Shown one piece after another: positions 44,685 through 52,668 of a stretch of DNA of 64,000 nucleotides (positions within the stretch are counted from its first letter, which is position 1; each line of letters starts with the position of its first letter). The notes beneath the pieces are model-generated. The model saw only the letters and a program-made list of their open reading frames with translations. It was not told where the DNA came from and searched no databases. The stretch lies in assembly GCF_021165935.1 (NCBI RefSeq), contig NZ_CP088953.1, positions 1,116,001-1,180,000 on the forward strand, written 5' to 3'. The DNA is from Microbulbifer elongatus. Lineage in GTDB: Bacteria > Pseudomonadota > Gammaproteobacteria > Pseudomonadales > Cellvibrionaceae. Both the position numbers and the translations under genes were made by a program.

Positions 44685-45344
44685 ATGGATAGATTTGCGT
44701 CGAATACCCAATTGGTCATTTTTGATTGCGACGGGGTACTGGTGGACAGTGAAACCATCGTCTGCCGGGTGCTGGCGGAAGAAATGACCAGGCTGGGGAT
44801 GCCGGCGACGGCGGAGGAGCTGGATGAGCAGTTCAGTGGTCGCCCCTCCAAAGATTGTATTGTGGATATCGAAACCCGCTACGGTGGTCCGCTGCCGCAG
44901 TCCTATTTCAATGCCACCGAGCGCCGCATCCGCGAGGCTTTCCATACCGAGCTGGAAGCGGTGACGGGTATCCACGAGGTGCTGGAAAAGTTGCAGACCA
45001 CCGACCTGCAGACCTGCGTCGCTTCCTCCGGCCCCCACGCCAAGATGCAGATCACACTGAACAAGACCGGACTGTGGGACTATTTCGATGGTCGTATCTA
45101 CAGTGCTGACGACGTGGGCCGCGGCAAGCCCTGGCCGGATCTGTTTCTGCACAGTGCCGCGCAATTTGATATTGATCCGGCCCACTGCCTGGTGGTGGAG
45201 GATTCCATTGCCGGGGTAAAGGCCGCGGTGGCGGCGGGTATGCCAGTGATCGGATACAGCCACAATGGCAACCGCGCCCGTCAGCTGGAGGCGGAAGGGG
45301 CGCGGGTGATCAATGATATGCAGTTGTTACTGGACTATTTTTAA
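44685..45344 (+). CDS. HAD-superfamily hydrolase (phosphatase/phosphoglucomutase-like)
   Basis: A 219-residue HAD-IA enzyme. Motif I DCDGVLVDSE (Asp nucleophile) lies at 15-24, motif II is the Ser in CVASSGPH, motif III the Lys of GRGKPWPDLF, and motif IV the VVEDSIAGVKAA segment. Between motifs I and II lies the helical cap typical of sugar-phosphate phosphatases and beta-phosphoglucomutase. The sequence resembles the YieH/YqaB group, but the substrate is not certain. Confidence 0.85.
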   Translation: MDRFASNTQLVIFDCDGVLVDSETIVCRVLAEEMTRLGMPATAEELDEQFSGRPSKDCIVDIETRYGGPLPQSYFNATERRIREAFHTELEAVTGIHEVLEKLQTTDLQTCVASSGPHAKMQITLNKTGLWDYFDGRIYSADDVGRGKPWPDLFLHSAAQFDIDPAHCLVVEDSIAGVKAAVAAGMPVIGYSHNGNRARQLEAEGARVINDMQLLLDYF

Positions 45345-45385
45345 CGGTCTTTTTTGACCCATCGATGACCCACCGAGAGGCGAAC

Positions 45386-45550
45386 ATGAGTACGATGAAA
45401 CGGATTCTGATTGCGGTTGTCTGTCTGTTCGCAGCGATCGCCTGTTATGTCTTTGGTATTCCCACCGGCGGTGCGGTCTTCCTGGTGCTGGGCTTTTTGC
45501 TGGAAGGTCTCTTCTGGTTCCAGCTGACCCGACGCAAGCGGGCCAGCTGA
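45386..45550 (+). CDS. Small membrane protein, 54 residues
   Basis: The ATG at 45386 is preceded by GAGAGG at a five-base distance, a strong start for so short a gene. The product has two hydrophobic helices (about 5-22 and 27-46) and a basic end (RRKRAS), consistent with an inner-membrane protein with the C terminus in the cytoplasm. Family unknown. It lies 41 bases after the HAD gene and is probably co-transcribed. Confidence 0.62.
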   Translation: MSTMKRILIAVVCLFAAIACYVFGIPTGGAVFLVLGFLLEGLFWFQLTRRKRAS

Positions 45551-45584
45551 TACACCGGTCATTTTGCTTGCTCTGGCAAGTTCA

Positions 45585-46337
45585 CTACTCGGTGAGTCGC
45601 ACCTGCACCGAAGCGCTGCGGCGGGTGTCTTTGTCATCCACAAAGGTGCGGGTGTAGCGCACCTCATATATGCCCTGGGCGATCAGTGTGCTGACCAGTC
45701 CCTGAGGCAGTTCCACCGTCTCCCGCAGAGGCTTGCCCGCTTCCGCGGTCAGCGGTTCTGATACTTCATAAATCACCCGGTCGCCCACCATAAACTGCCC
45801 ACTCACCGAAGACGCGCTGATCTCGCCGAGGTCACTGTCCAGGTTCCACGCCATCATCAACTTGCGGGATTTGCCACTTACGGTCTGTGATGGCGGCGAG
45901 GCCTGCACCTGGGCCAGGCGTCCACTGGCATCCAGGTCGAACAGAATATGGTTCGACAGGCTCCCGGCGGCGCCGGCAAATACCCGCCGGTAACCCACGC
46001 GGCGTACGCCCTTGGCGTGCCAGCTGCGTGCCTGCACCGGCGAGATCTGTACCACCTCGGTGACTTCGCCGCGGTCACCGCTGAACTCCAGAATCTGATC
46101 CACTACCGCCAGTTCCTGGTTGTTGTCCAGGTTCACAAATACTCCCCGCGGTGATGCCGCGCCCCCTTTGCTGGCAACCCGCCAGGTGACCTTCTCCTGG
46201 TATCCCTCGCTGGCGTTGAGCCAGGCATCACCAGGATCTACGGTCACAATCTGCTGCGCGGTGACGCGTGCGCCAAACACTAGCGAAAGTGTGATGGCGC
46301 CAATGCCGAGAATTGAAAGCAGGAGTTGTTTGTTCAT
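45585..46337 (-). CDS. Exported protein of unknown function
   Basis: A 250-residue protein with a clear signal peptide (MNKQLLLSILGIGAITLSLVF; cleavage likely after VTA near residue 27). The mature part is predicted to be beta-rich, with two similar halves: each has a VTWRV/RVIYEV-type strand and a segment ending in RRVGYRRVFAG or YEVRYTRTFVDD. This suggests an internal duplication of an immunoglobulin-like fold. No catalytic motif is seen. It is divergent from the OmpA-like lipoprotein gene. Confidence 0.68.
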   Translation of the reverse strand: MNKQLLLSILGIGAITLSLVFGARVTAQQIVTVDPGDAWLNASEGYQEKVTWRVASKGGAASPRGVFVNLDNNQELAVVDQILEFSGDRGEVTEVVQISPVQARSWHAKGVRRVGYRRVFAGAAGSLSNHILFDLDASGRLAQVQASPPSQTVSGKSRKLMMAWNLDSDLGEISASSVSGQFMVGDRVIYEVSEPLTAEAGKPLRETVELPQGLVSTLIAQGIYEVRYTRTFVDDKDTRRSASVQVRLTE

Positions 46338-46355
46338 TACCTTCTCCGTAAGGGC

Positions 46356-46381
46356 GGTCGGACGGCTAGGTCGGATGGCTA
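46356..46381. repeat. Tandem 13-base repeat in a divergent promoter region
   Basis: GGTCGGACGGCTA is followed immediately by GGTCGGATGGCTA, one mismatch. It lies 18 bases upstream of the exported-protein start (minus strand), where it could be part of a regulator-binding site. Confidence 0.55.
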
Positions 46382-46561
46382 AAGAGTATTCGCGTATCTT
46401 GCCTAGCGTAAGGTGCGATGGGTCCGCCCGGAAGCCCGCGACCTTGGCACGGCGTTCCCGCAGCTTACTCCCGATCAGTCCCCCCGACTAGGGAAAGGGG
46501 GCCGTCGACCCTAAACTCCCGCTGTCTGCCTCGGCGGAAAAGATTGATTGCAGCAATGTAG

Positions 46562-46575
46562 AGGAGCCGGCTCCT
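46562..46575 (+). promoter_or_regulatory. Ribosome-binding site inside a perfect palindrome
   Basis: AGGAGCCGGCTCCT is a perfect 14-base palindrome. In RNA the Shine-Dalgarno AGGAG would pair with CTCCT around a CCGG tetraloop, three bases before the ATG at 46579. This could hold translation of the OmpA-like gene low unless the hairpin is opened. Confidence 0.5.
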
Positions 46576-46578
46576 GTT

Positions 46579-47211
46579 ATGCCTACGCCATTTTTCGTTA
46601 CTGACCAGTCGATACGGCGCCCTTGTGCGGTGCTCGGCGCTGTACTCTGTGCACTGCTCGTCAGTGGTTGTCCCGACCCCGCCAAAAAATACTCTCTCGA
46701 CCCGCGGGACTTGGTGAGTAACGGTCTCGGTGAGAAAAGTGCCCGCGAGGCAGCGCCCTTCGGGGACGATATGGTGCGCTACTTGATGGGGCAGGCCCGC
46801 GAACACGGAGATAGTTTCGTCCTCGACGTCGACTTCGAGCCCGGTGGGTTTGCACCAAAAATGGATACCCTCGGGGATATCGAAGCACTGCTGGTGATAA
46901 TGCGAGATTTTCCCGCACTTAAAATCATCGTGGAAGGTCATACCGACAATGCCGGCGATCCGGACAAAAACCGAAAACTGTCGCAGTGGCGGGCCAATTG
47001 GGTGAAGCAGTTTCTGCTGGAACGGGGGATACATTCAGAGCGGGTGGAGGCTGCGGGCCTGGGTGACTCGGACCCGATTGCCGATAACGAGACTCAGCGC
47101 GGGCGCGAGCAGAACCGGAGACTGGTGGTGCGAGTGATCGATTTCGATGGCAAACCGATACGCGTTCGGATGGGGAATCCGCAAAAACTGAACAAACCGC
47201 TGCAAAAGTAA
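46579..47211 (+). CDS. OmpA-like peptidoglycan-binding lipoprotein
   Basis: A 210-residue protein with a signal sequence and lipobox L-V-S-G-C (Cys31). The OmpA C-like domain (about 75-195) shows VEGHTDNAGDPDKNRKLSQW, RANWVKQFLLERGI and GLGDSDPIADNETQRGREQN followed by RRLVVRV, the residues that hold meso-diaminopimelate in this fold. It should tether the outer membrane to peptidoglycan. The N-terminal linker has no recognised domain. Confidence 0.87.
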   Translation: MPTPFFVTDQSIRRPCAVLGAVLCALLVSGCPDPAKKYSLDPRDLVSNGLGEKSAREAAPFGDDMVRYLMGQAREHGDSFVLDVDFEPGGFAPKMDTLGDIEALLVIMRDFPALKIIVEGHTDNAGDPDKNRKLSQWRANWVKQFLLERGIHSERVEAAGLGDSDPIADNETQRGREQNRRLVVRVIDFDGKPIRVRMGNPQKLNKPLQK

Positions 47212-47221
47212 AAGTTAGCAG

Positions 47222-47254
47222 TAAAGAAAACCCGGTGGTGATATTGCCACCGGG
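47222..47254 (-). terminator. Terminator for metF
   Basis: CCCGGTGG (47231-47238) and CCACCGGG (47247-47254) form a stem with an eight-base loop. Reading on the minus strand, the stem is followed by TTTTCTTTAC, a usable T tract, seven bases after the metF stop. Confidence 0.75.
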
Positions 47255-47260
47255 CCCAGT

Positions 47261-48100
47261 TTATTTCTGGCTGGTGATTTCCAGTGCGTTCAGGATGTCC
47301 GCAGTCGGCCCCACCTGATTCATGGTGTAAAAATGCAGTCCCGGCGCGCCACCTTCCAATAGCGTTTCACAGAGATCGGTCACGATCTCCAGTCCGAGCT
47401 TTTTCACGTCGTCCGGATCGCTGAAGCTCTCCATACGGTACTTCAACCAGCGGGGAATCTCCGCCCCACAGTTGCGCGAGAAGCGCGCCAGATTGGTGAA
47501 GTTGGTAATCGGCATGATGCCCGGATAGATGGGGGCATCGATACCGGCTTTTTCACACTGATCGAGAAAGTAGAAATAGGCATCCGGGTTATAGAAGTAC
47601 TGGGTCAGAGCGCTGTTGGCGCCCGCCTCGAACTTGCCCTTGAGGAAGCGGATGTCGGCGTCGTAACTTTCCGCTTCCGGATGGATTTCCGGGTAGGCTG
47701 CCACTTCCAGGTGGAAGTGCTCGCCGGTGTGGCGGCGAATAAAGTCCACCAGCTCATTGGCATATACCAGTTGTGCCACCGAGCCCATACCGGAGGGCAT
47801 GTCGCCGCGCAGGGCAACGATGCGATCCACACCGGCGTCCTTATACCGGTTCAACAGACCGAGCACGATTTCTTCGTTGTCGCCGCCGAAAGACAGGTGT
47901 GGTGCAATGGATACGCCTTTTTCGCGCAGACCACACACAATATTGGCGGTGGTGTCGCGGGTGGTGCCGCCGGCGCCATAGGTCACGGAGAAAAATGCCG
48001 GGTCGAATGCCTGCAGTTTTTCGCGCGTATTTTTCAGTTTTTCCCGGCCCTCTTCGGTCTTGGGTGGGAAAAATTCAAAGCTGATACGTAAATCACTCAT
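47261..48100 (-). CDS. metF: 5,10-methylenetetrahydrofolate reductase
   Basis: A 279-residue flavoenzyme that reduces methylene-THF to methyl-THF for methionine synthesis. MSDLRISFEFFPPKTEEG at the start, FFSVTYGAGGTTRD, ALRGDMPSG, LEVAAYPEIHPEA and LTQYFYNPDAYFYF match MetF. The ATG at 48100 is chosen because upstream codons read through an intergenic repeat. It is the last gene of the metK-ahcY-metF block and regenerates the methyl donor used for the methionine cycle. Confidence 0.95.
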   Translation of the reverse strand: MSDLRISFEFFPPKTEEGREKLKNTREKLQAFDPAFFSVTYGAGGTTRDTTANIVCGLREKGVSIAPHLSFGGDNEEIVLGLLNRYKDAGVDRIVALRGDMPSGMGSVAQLVYANELVDFIRRHTGEHFHLEVAAYPEIHPEAESYDADIRFLKGKFEAGANSALTQYFYNPDAYFYFLDQCEKAGIDAPIYPGIMPITNFTNLARFSRNCGAEIPRWLKYRMESFSDPDDVKKLGLEIVTDLCETLLEGGAPGLHFYTMNQVGPTADILNALEITSQK

Positions 48101-48125
48101 TATTCTGTTCCATTCCCTCGGCTTT

Positions 48126-48188
48126 CTGGATCCCGGATCAAATCCGGGATGACGGAGCATCGTCATGCCGGCGCAGGCCGGCATCCAG
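48126..48188. repeat. Composite intergenic inverted repeat, copy 1
   Basis: ATCCCGGAT / ATCCGGGAT (48130-48138, 48142-48150) and ATGCCGGC / GCCGGCAT (48165-48172, 48177-48184) are two adjacent hairpins within a larger palindrome (CTGGA ... TCCAG). It shares TCAT-CCGGCG and CCGG-ATCCAG with the repeat at 49615. I recognise the motif as one that recurs between genes in many proteobacteria. Confidence 0.82.
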
Positions 48189-48203
48189 TACCTGAGAGGT
48201 CAA

Positions 48204-49580
48204 TTAATACTTGTAGCTTTCCGGCTTGTAGGGGCCATCCACGGAAACACCGATGTACTTGGCCTGGTCTTCGGTCATGCGGGTAATCACACCGCCAAAG
48301 CCTTCCACCATGTACTTGGCCACTTCCTCGTCCAGGTGCTTCGGCAGCACCTTCACGTAGAGCGCGGATACTTTCTGGTCCGCCGGCAGGTCGGCAAATT
48401 TTTCTTTGAACAGGTGGATCTGCGCCAGTACCTGGTTGGCGAAGGAGCCATCCATAATACGGCTGGGGTGGCCGGTGGCGTTACCCAGGTTGACCAGGCG
48501 GCCTTCGGACAACAGCAACAGGTGGTCGTTGGTGGCCGCATCGCGCACGATCTTGTGCACCTGGGGTTTTACCTCCTGCCACTCCCAGTTTTCACGCATA
48601 AATGCGGTGTCGATTTCGTTATCGAAGTGGCCGATATTGGAAACCACCGCACCGGACTTCAGTGCCTTCAGCATATTCGCGTCGCACACATTGACGTTGC
48701 CGGTGGTGGTGACGATCAGATCGGTGTTCGCCAGCAGTTCCTTGTTGATGCAGGACTCGGTACCGTCGTTGACGCCGTTGATATACGGGGAAACCAGCTC
48801 GAAGCCGTCCATGCAGGCCTGCATGGCGCAGATGGGGTCGACTTCGGTGACTTTTACGATCATGCCTTCCTGACGCAGGGAAGCGGCGGAACCTTTACCC
48901 ACATCGCCGTAACCGATGACCAGCGCTTTCTTGCCGGACAGCAGGTGGTCGGTACCGCGCTTGATGGCGTCGTTCAGACTGTGGCGACAGCCGTATTTGT
49001 TGTCATTTTTACTTTTGGTTACTGAGTCGTTTACGTTGATCGCCGGTACCTTCAGGGTGCCTACTTTCAGCATGTCCTGCAGGCGGTGTACGCCGGTGGT
49101 GGTCTCTTCGCTGATACCGTGGCACTTATCCAGCAGCTCCGGGTATTTGCGATGCAGCAGTTCGGTGAGGTCGCCGCCGTCATCCAGAATCAGGTTCGGC
49201 TGCCAGCCGGGTACGTCTGCGCCGATGGTGCGCTCCAGACACCACTCGTACTCTTCTTCGGTTTCGCCTTTCCACGCAAATACCGGAATACCGGAGGCGG
49301 CGATGGCCGCGGCGGCGTGATCCTGGGTAGAAAAAATGTTGCAGGAGGACCAGCGCACTTCCGCGCCCAGGGCCACCAGGGTCTCGATCAGGACCGCGGT
49401 CTGGATGGTCATGTGGATGCAGCCCATGATGCGGGCGCCCGCCAGTGGCTGCTCGGCGCGGTATTTTTCCCGCAGGGTGATCAGCGCGGGCATTTCGCCT
49501 TCGGCGATTTCAATTTCCATGCGGCCCCAGTCGGCCAGAGAGATATCAGCGACTTTAAAGTCTTTGAATTCGGTGCTCAT
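48204..49580 (-). CDS. ahcY: S-adenosylhomocysteinase
   Basis: A 458-residue NAD-dependent enzyme that splits S-adenosylhomocysteine to homocysteine and adenosine, removing the inhibitor left by methyl transfer. [57 protein letters not shown] (NAD site) and the C-terminal [11 protein letters not shown] are diagnostic. I take the ATG at 49580 over a GTG nine bases upstream. The longer form with an insert near residues 120-160 is typical of bacterial and eukaryotic AhcY. It sits between metK and metF. Confidence 0.96.
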   Translation of the reverse strand: MSTEFKDFKVADISLADWGRMEIEIAEGEMPALITLREKYRAEQPLAGARIMGCIHMTIQTAVLIETLVALGAEVRWSSCNIFSTQDHAAAAIAASGIPVFAWKGETEEEYEWCLERTIGADVPGWQPNLILDDGGDLTELLHRKYPELLDKCHGISEETTTGVHRLQDMLKVGTLKVPAINVNDSVTKSKNDNKYGCRHSLNDAIKRGTDHLLSGKKALVIGYGDVGKGSAASLRQEGMIVKVTEVDPICAMQACMDGFELVSPYINGVNDGTESCINKELLANTDLIVTTTGNVNVCDANMLKALKSGAVVSNIGHFDNEIDTAFMRENWEWQEVKPQVHKIVRDAATNDHLLLLSEGRLVNLGNATGHPSRIMDGSFANQVLAQIHLFKEKFADLPADQKVSALYVKVLPKHLDEEVAKYMVEGFGGVITRMTEDQAKYIGVSVDGPYKPESYKY

Positions 49581-49614
49581 TTGGTTCACTACCTAAATCT
49601 TTGAAGTTTTTCCC

Positions 49615-49680
49615 CGTCATACCGGCGCACGCCGGTATCCAGTTTCGTGGCGCTGGATTCCGGCCGGCGCCGGAATGACG
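49615..49680. repeat. Composite intergenic inverted repeat, copy 2
   Basis: CGTCATACCGGCGCACGCCG and its mirror half ending CCGGCGCCGGAATGACG pair over much of their length, with CCGGTATCCAG / CTGGATTCCGG in the middle. It fills the gap between metK and ahcY and shares its sequence with the repeat at 48126. Confidence 0.82.
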
Positions 49681-49690
49681 AAAATATGAA

Positions 49691-50911
49691 TTAAATACCC
49701 GCCTGTGCGCGCAGGGTCTCGGCCTTGTCGGTCTTTTCCCACGGGAAAGCGGTAAAGGTTTCCACCTGCTCTTTGCCGTTGGTATCAATCCATTTGTAGC
49801 TGTGCTCAAACGGATCGCGACCAAAATGACCGTAGGCGGCGGTGAGCTGATACATGGGGTGCAACAGGTCCAGTGCCTTGGAGATTGCGTAGGGGCGCAG
49901 GTCGAAGTTCTCCCGCACCAGCTCGATCAGGCGCTCGTCGCTCACCTTGCCGGTGCCGAAGGTATTGATGGAAACCGAGGTCGGTTCGGCGACGCCGATG
50001 GCGTAAGACACCTGAATCTCACAACGGTTGGCGAGGCCGGCGGCGACGATATTTTTTGCCACGTAACGACCGGCGTAGGCCGCAGACCGGTCTACTTTGG
50101 ACGGGTCCTTGCCAGAGAAGGCGCCGCCACCGTGACGGGCGGAACCGCCGTAGGTATCCACGATAATTTTGCGCCCGGTCAGGCCGCAGTCGCCCACGGG
50201 GCCGCCGATGACGAATTTGCCCGTTGGGTTGATGTGGTATTTGGTGTTTTCATGCAGCAGGTCGGCCGGCAGTACATGGTGCACGATCAGTTCCAGCACC
50301 GCTTCACGCAGGTCTTCCTGAGTGACTTCTTCGTTGTGCTGGGTGGACAGTACCACAGCGTCGATCGCGCAGGGCTTGCCGTTTTCGTCGTAGCGGAAGG
50401 TCACCTGGCTTTTCGCATCCGGGCGCAGCCACGGCAGCAGGCCGGACTTGCGCGCTTCCGCCTGACGCTCTACCAGACGGTGCGCGTAGTACACCGGGGA
50501 AGGCATAAAGGTCGGAGTTTCATCGGTGGCGTAGCCAAACATCAGGCCCTGGTCACCGGCACCCTGGTCTTCCGGTTTGACCCGGTCAACGCCCTGAGCG
50601 ATATCCACCGACTGTTTGCCGATGACGTTGATCACTCCACAGGTTTCACCGTCATAACCCACCGCGGAAGAGGTGTAACCGATATCGGTAATCACCTTGC
50701 GCACCAGATCTTCCAGATCCACCCACGCAGAGGTGCTGATCTCACCGGCAATTACCGCGATACCGGTTTTTACCAGCGTCTCACAGGCAACTCGCGCATT
50801 CTTGTCACGGGCCAGCAGCGCGTCCAGAACCGCGTCGGAAATCTGGTCGGCAATTTTATCCGGATGGCCTTCGGATACCGACTCCGAAGTAAAAATGCTG
50901 TATTCACTCAT
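49691..50911 (-). CDS. metK: S-adenosylmethionine synthetase
   Basis: A 406-residue enzyme making S-adenosylmethionine from methionine and [74 protein letters not shown] and [19 protein letters not shown] are all present. The ATG at 50911 is selected because AAGGAGA precedes it; the open frame upstream runs into repeat copy D. It heads the metK-ahcY-metF series and lies downstream of the ArsR-methyltransferase gene. Confidence 0.96.
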   Translation of the reverse strand: MSEYSIFTSESVSEGHPDKIADQISDAVLDALLARDKNARVACETLVKTGIAVIAGEISTSAWVDLEDLVRKVITDIGYTSSAVGYDGETCGVINVIGKQSVDIAQGVDRVKPEDQGAGDQGLMFGYATDETPTFMPSPVYYAHRLVERQAEARKSGLLPWLRPDAKSQVTFRYDENGKPCAIDAVVLSTQHNEEVTQEDLREAVLELIVHHVLPADLLHENTKYHINPTGKFVIGGPVGDCGLTGRKIIVDTYGGSARHGGGAFSGKDPSKVDRSAAYAGRYVAKNIVAAGLANRCEIQVSYAIGVAEPTSVSINTFGTGKVSDERLIELVRENFDLRPYAISKALDLLHPMYQLTAAYGHFGRDPFEHSYKWIDTNGKEQVETFTAFPWEKTDKAETLRAQAGI

Positions 50912-51011
50912 TTTGAGCTTCTCCTTTTTCCGCTTCCGGCGGTTGGCGTCAATCTCGTTTGGTGCTTCGTAGCTTTTTGTTCGAAGCACTGTTTTTCGCT
51001 TGGTGGTGGGC

Positions 51012-51128
51012 AAGGTGCCGGTGAAAGGTTTTGGAACCGAGCTAGGCGCCCCCCTGTGAACCCATCCCTGGGCGCTGCGGCGCAAACATCCTGTTTGCGA
51101 CGCTTCCGAAAAGGTGCACCCGGTGCTC
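51012..51128. repeat. Nested inverted repeat, copy D
   Basis: Arms 51012-51036 and 51104-51128 (GGTGCCGGTGAAAGGTTTTG against GAAAAGGTGCACCCGGTG, imperfect) enclose a 67-base core in minus orientation with GCAAACATCCTGTTTGC and the extra segment GAGCTAGGCGCCCCCC. Confidence 0.9.
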
Positions 51129-51206
51129 TGGCTTCGCCGCAGTCACTGTACTTTGTAAGCAGCTTTCGATAACTGGGTCGAAGTAAATCAGTACGAATCG
51201 AAGGGC

Positions 51207-51324
51207 GAGGTGCCGGTGAAAGGTTTTGGAAGCGTCGGCGACAGGACGTCGCCGCCGCAGCGCCCAGGGATGGGTTCACAGGGGGGCGCCTAGCTCGGTT
51301 CCGAAAAGGTGCACCCGGTGATCT
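51207..51324. repeat. Nested inverted repeat, copy E
   Basis: Arms 51207-51231 and 51299-51324 are almost identical to those of copy D and in the same orientation, but the 67-base core is in plus orientation. Its inner palindrome is GGCGACAGGACGTCGCC and its far end carries GGGGGGCGCCTAGCTC. Confidence 0.9.
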
Positions 51325-51370
51325 GGCGCCCGGAGCTAAAACAGAGCTCCCCACCACAAGGCTAAGAAGC

Positions 51371-52348
51371 TCAAACCTTCAAAAACTCCTGAATCTGAAT
51401 CTGAAACCCGTTGCGAAGTGCGCTGTGTTCACTGCGTCCCTTCTGCAGGCCTGCATCAGCGGCCCACTCAACCAGCTGTTGCGGCGCAAACCCTAGCCAC
51501 AAATCTCCACAGGCATCCCGCGCCCAGTCCTGCCCGTGATCGTGCAGCTCCGTAATCAACAGCTGCCCACCGGGCTTCAGGGATTTCTGTAAATCGTGAA
51601 AAATCTGCGCCGGCTCCGGGGTGTGGTGCAGCACCATGTTCACCACAATGCAGTCCGCACTTTCCGGACGGGATGCCGCCGCGCGGGTGTCGTCACACAC
51701 GAACTCGATATTCTGCAGCCCCCGCTCATCGGCAAACGCCTGCGCCCGCCTAAGCATCGTCTCCGACAGGTCCAGCGCCGTCACCGTACCAAACCGGTTC
51801 GCCAGTTCCTCCAGAAACTCCCCTTCACCGGGGCCCACTTCCAGTGCGTGACGCCCCGGTTTCAGCAGCTGTGCTACCTGTGGACCGTAGACGCTATAAC
51901 TGGCGATCAACTCCTGCTGCTCGCGGAAGCGGTTGCCGTAATCCGCGAAGAAACGGCGCGAGGCCTCGGCGCGCTCGGACGCGATCTGATCCACAGTGGC
52001 CGCGCGGGATGCACTCAGTGGCAACTGATCCAGGCCGCTGAACAGCTGCTGCAGCAGCACGCTGCCCGCGGTGCGGCGGTAGAACAGGTTATTGCCCTCG
52101 CGGCGTTTGCTCACCAGTCCCGCCTGTGTCAATACCTTGAGGTGGTGGGACAGGGCCGGCTGGCGCAGCTCGAAGATGCGGCACAGCTCCAGCACGCTGT
52201 AGGAATCCTGGCTCAGCAGGCGCAGTATCTCCAGCCGCAGCGGATCGCCGGCGGCCTTCAGGGTCGCCGCCAGTTGCGGGATCGGGTCGCTGACGTGTGA
52301 TTCTTTGTTGGCATCACCCGTCGCAGGCGGTTGGCTGGAGTCAAGCAT
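51371..52348 (-). CDS. ArsR-family regulator fused to a SAM-dependent methyltransferase domain (SahR-like)
   Basis: A 325-residue protein. Residues 22-100 form an ArsR winged helix (AAGDPLRLEILRLLSQDSYS, QPALSHHLKVLTQAGLVSKR). Residues 140-315 form a class I methyltransferase fold with the SAM-binding glycines in ALEVGPGEGEFLEEL and the acidic TALDLSE. SahR regulators have this architecture and control SAM-cycle genes in response to S-adenosylhomocysteine. Location immediately upstream of metK-ahcY-metF supports the same role here. The annotation as a simple methyltransferase would miss the regulatory domain. Confidence 0.85.
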   Translation of the reverse strand: MLDSSQPPATGDANKESHVSDPIPQLAATLKAAGDPLRLEILRLLSQDSYSVLELCRIFELRQPALSHHLKVLTQAGLVSKRREGNNLFYRRTAGSVLLQQLFSGLDQLPLSASRAATVDQIASERAEASRRFFADYGNRFREQQELIASYSVYGPQVAQLLKPGRHALEVGPGEGEFLEELANRFGTVTALDLSETMLRRAQAFADERGLQNIEFVCDDTRAAASRPESADCIVVNMVLHHTPEPAQIFHDLQKSLKPGGQLLITELHDHGQDWARDACGDLWLGFAPQQLVEWAADAGLQKGRSEHSALRNGFQIQIQEFLKV

Positions 52349-52668
52349 GGCGCGGAGTCTAGCAGCGCTTTCATGCTATATCAAAATATTTTGATAAAGG
52401 TGCATCGAAATTATTTGATGCAGATGTCACTGATGCCGGTCTTATGGCCCGATGGATAGCAGGATTGCGATTTGTTAGGAAAATGTTGCTGTCATCAGCA
52501 AAGAATTGAACCCGCGGCCTTTGCGCCCGGCGGGGGTTTACGGGAAAATACGCCCCCGTTTTGCCGGCCATCGACAACCTCCGGCCGACGGAATCGCGGC
52601 AAGCTGGCCATCAGAGCCGGGCCCGCAGCGCATCTGATGAACCGAAGATCCCAAACCGAGAGATCCCT
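52349..52668. other. Divergent intergenic region between the SahR-like gene and tkt
   Basis: These 320 bases contain the two palindromes given next. The remainder, toward tkt, has no gene-like features; the transketolase frame is open upstream to 52561 but gives no transketolase-like residues before the ATG at 52669. Confidence 0.55.
52379..52422. promoter_or_regulatory. Palindromic operator pair upstream of the SahR-like gene
   Basis: TATCAAAATATTTTGATA (52379-52396) is a perfect 18-base palindrome 31 bases before the regulator start. A second, weaker one, TGCATC ... GATGCA (52401-52422), follows with a related AAAT-TATTTGAT interior. Their position suits autoregulation by the ArsR-type protein, and tkt in the other direction might also be affected. 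Confidence 0.62.

Larger units (their letters stand above)
50912..51370. other. Intergenic region with two nested repeats upstream of metK
   Basis: The 459 bases between the SahR-like gene and metK hold repeat copies D and E. A hairpin with eight-base arms GTGCTTCG / CGAAGCAC (50962-50969, 50982-50989) lies just upstream of the metK ribosome-binding site. No S-adenosylhomocysteine or S-adenosylmethionine riboswitch could be recognised by eye. Confidence 0.6.

Noticed and set aside
50912..51000. SAH or SAM riboswitch before metK
   Set aside because: Only a simple eight-base hairpin was found. The conserved core bases of known riboswitch classes were not seen.
49802..51172. 456-codon ORF opposite metK
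   Set aside because: A mirror frame of metK running into repeat copy D, with no domain and no ribosome-binding site.
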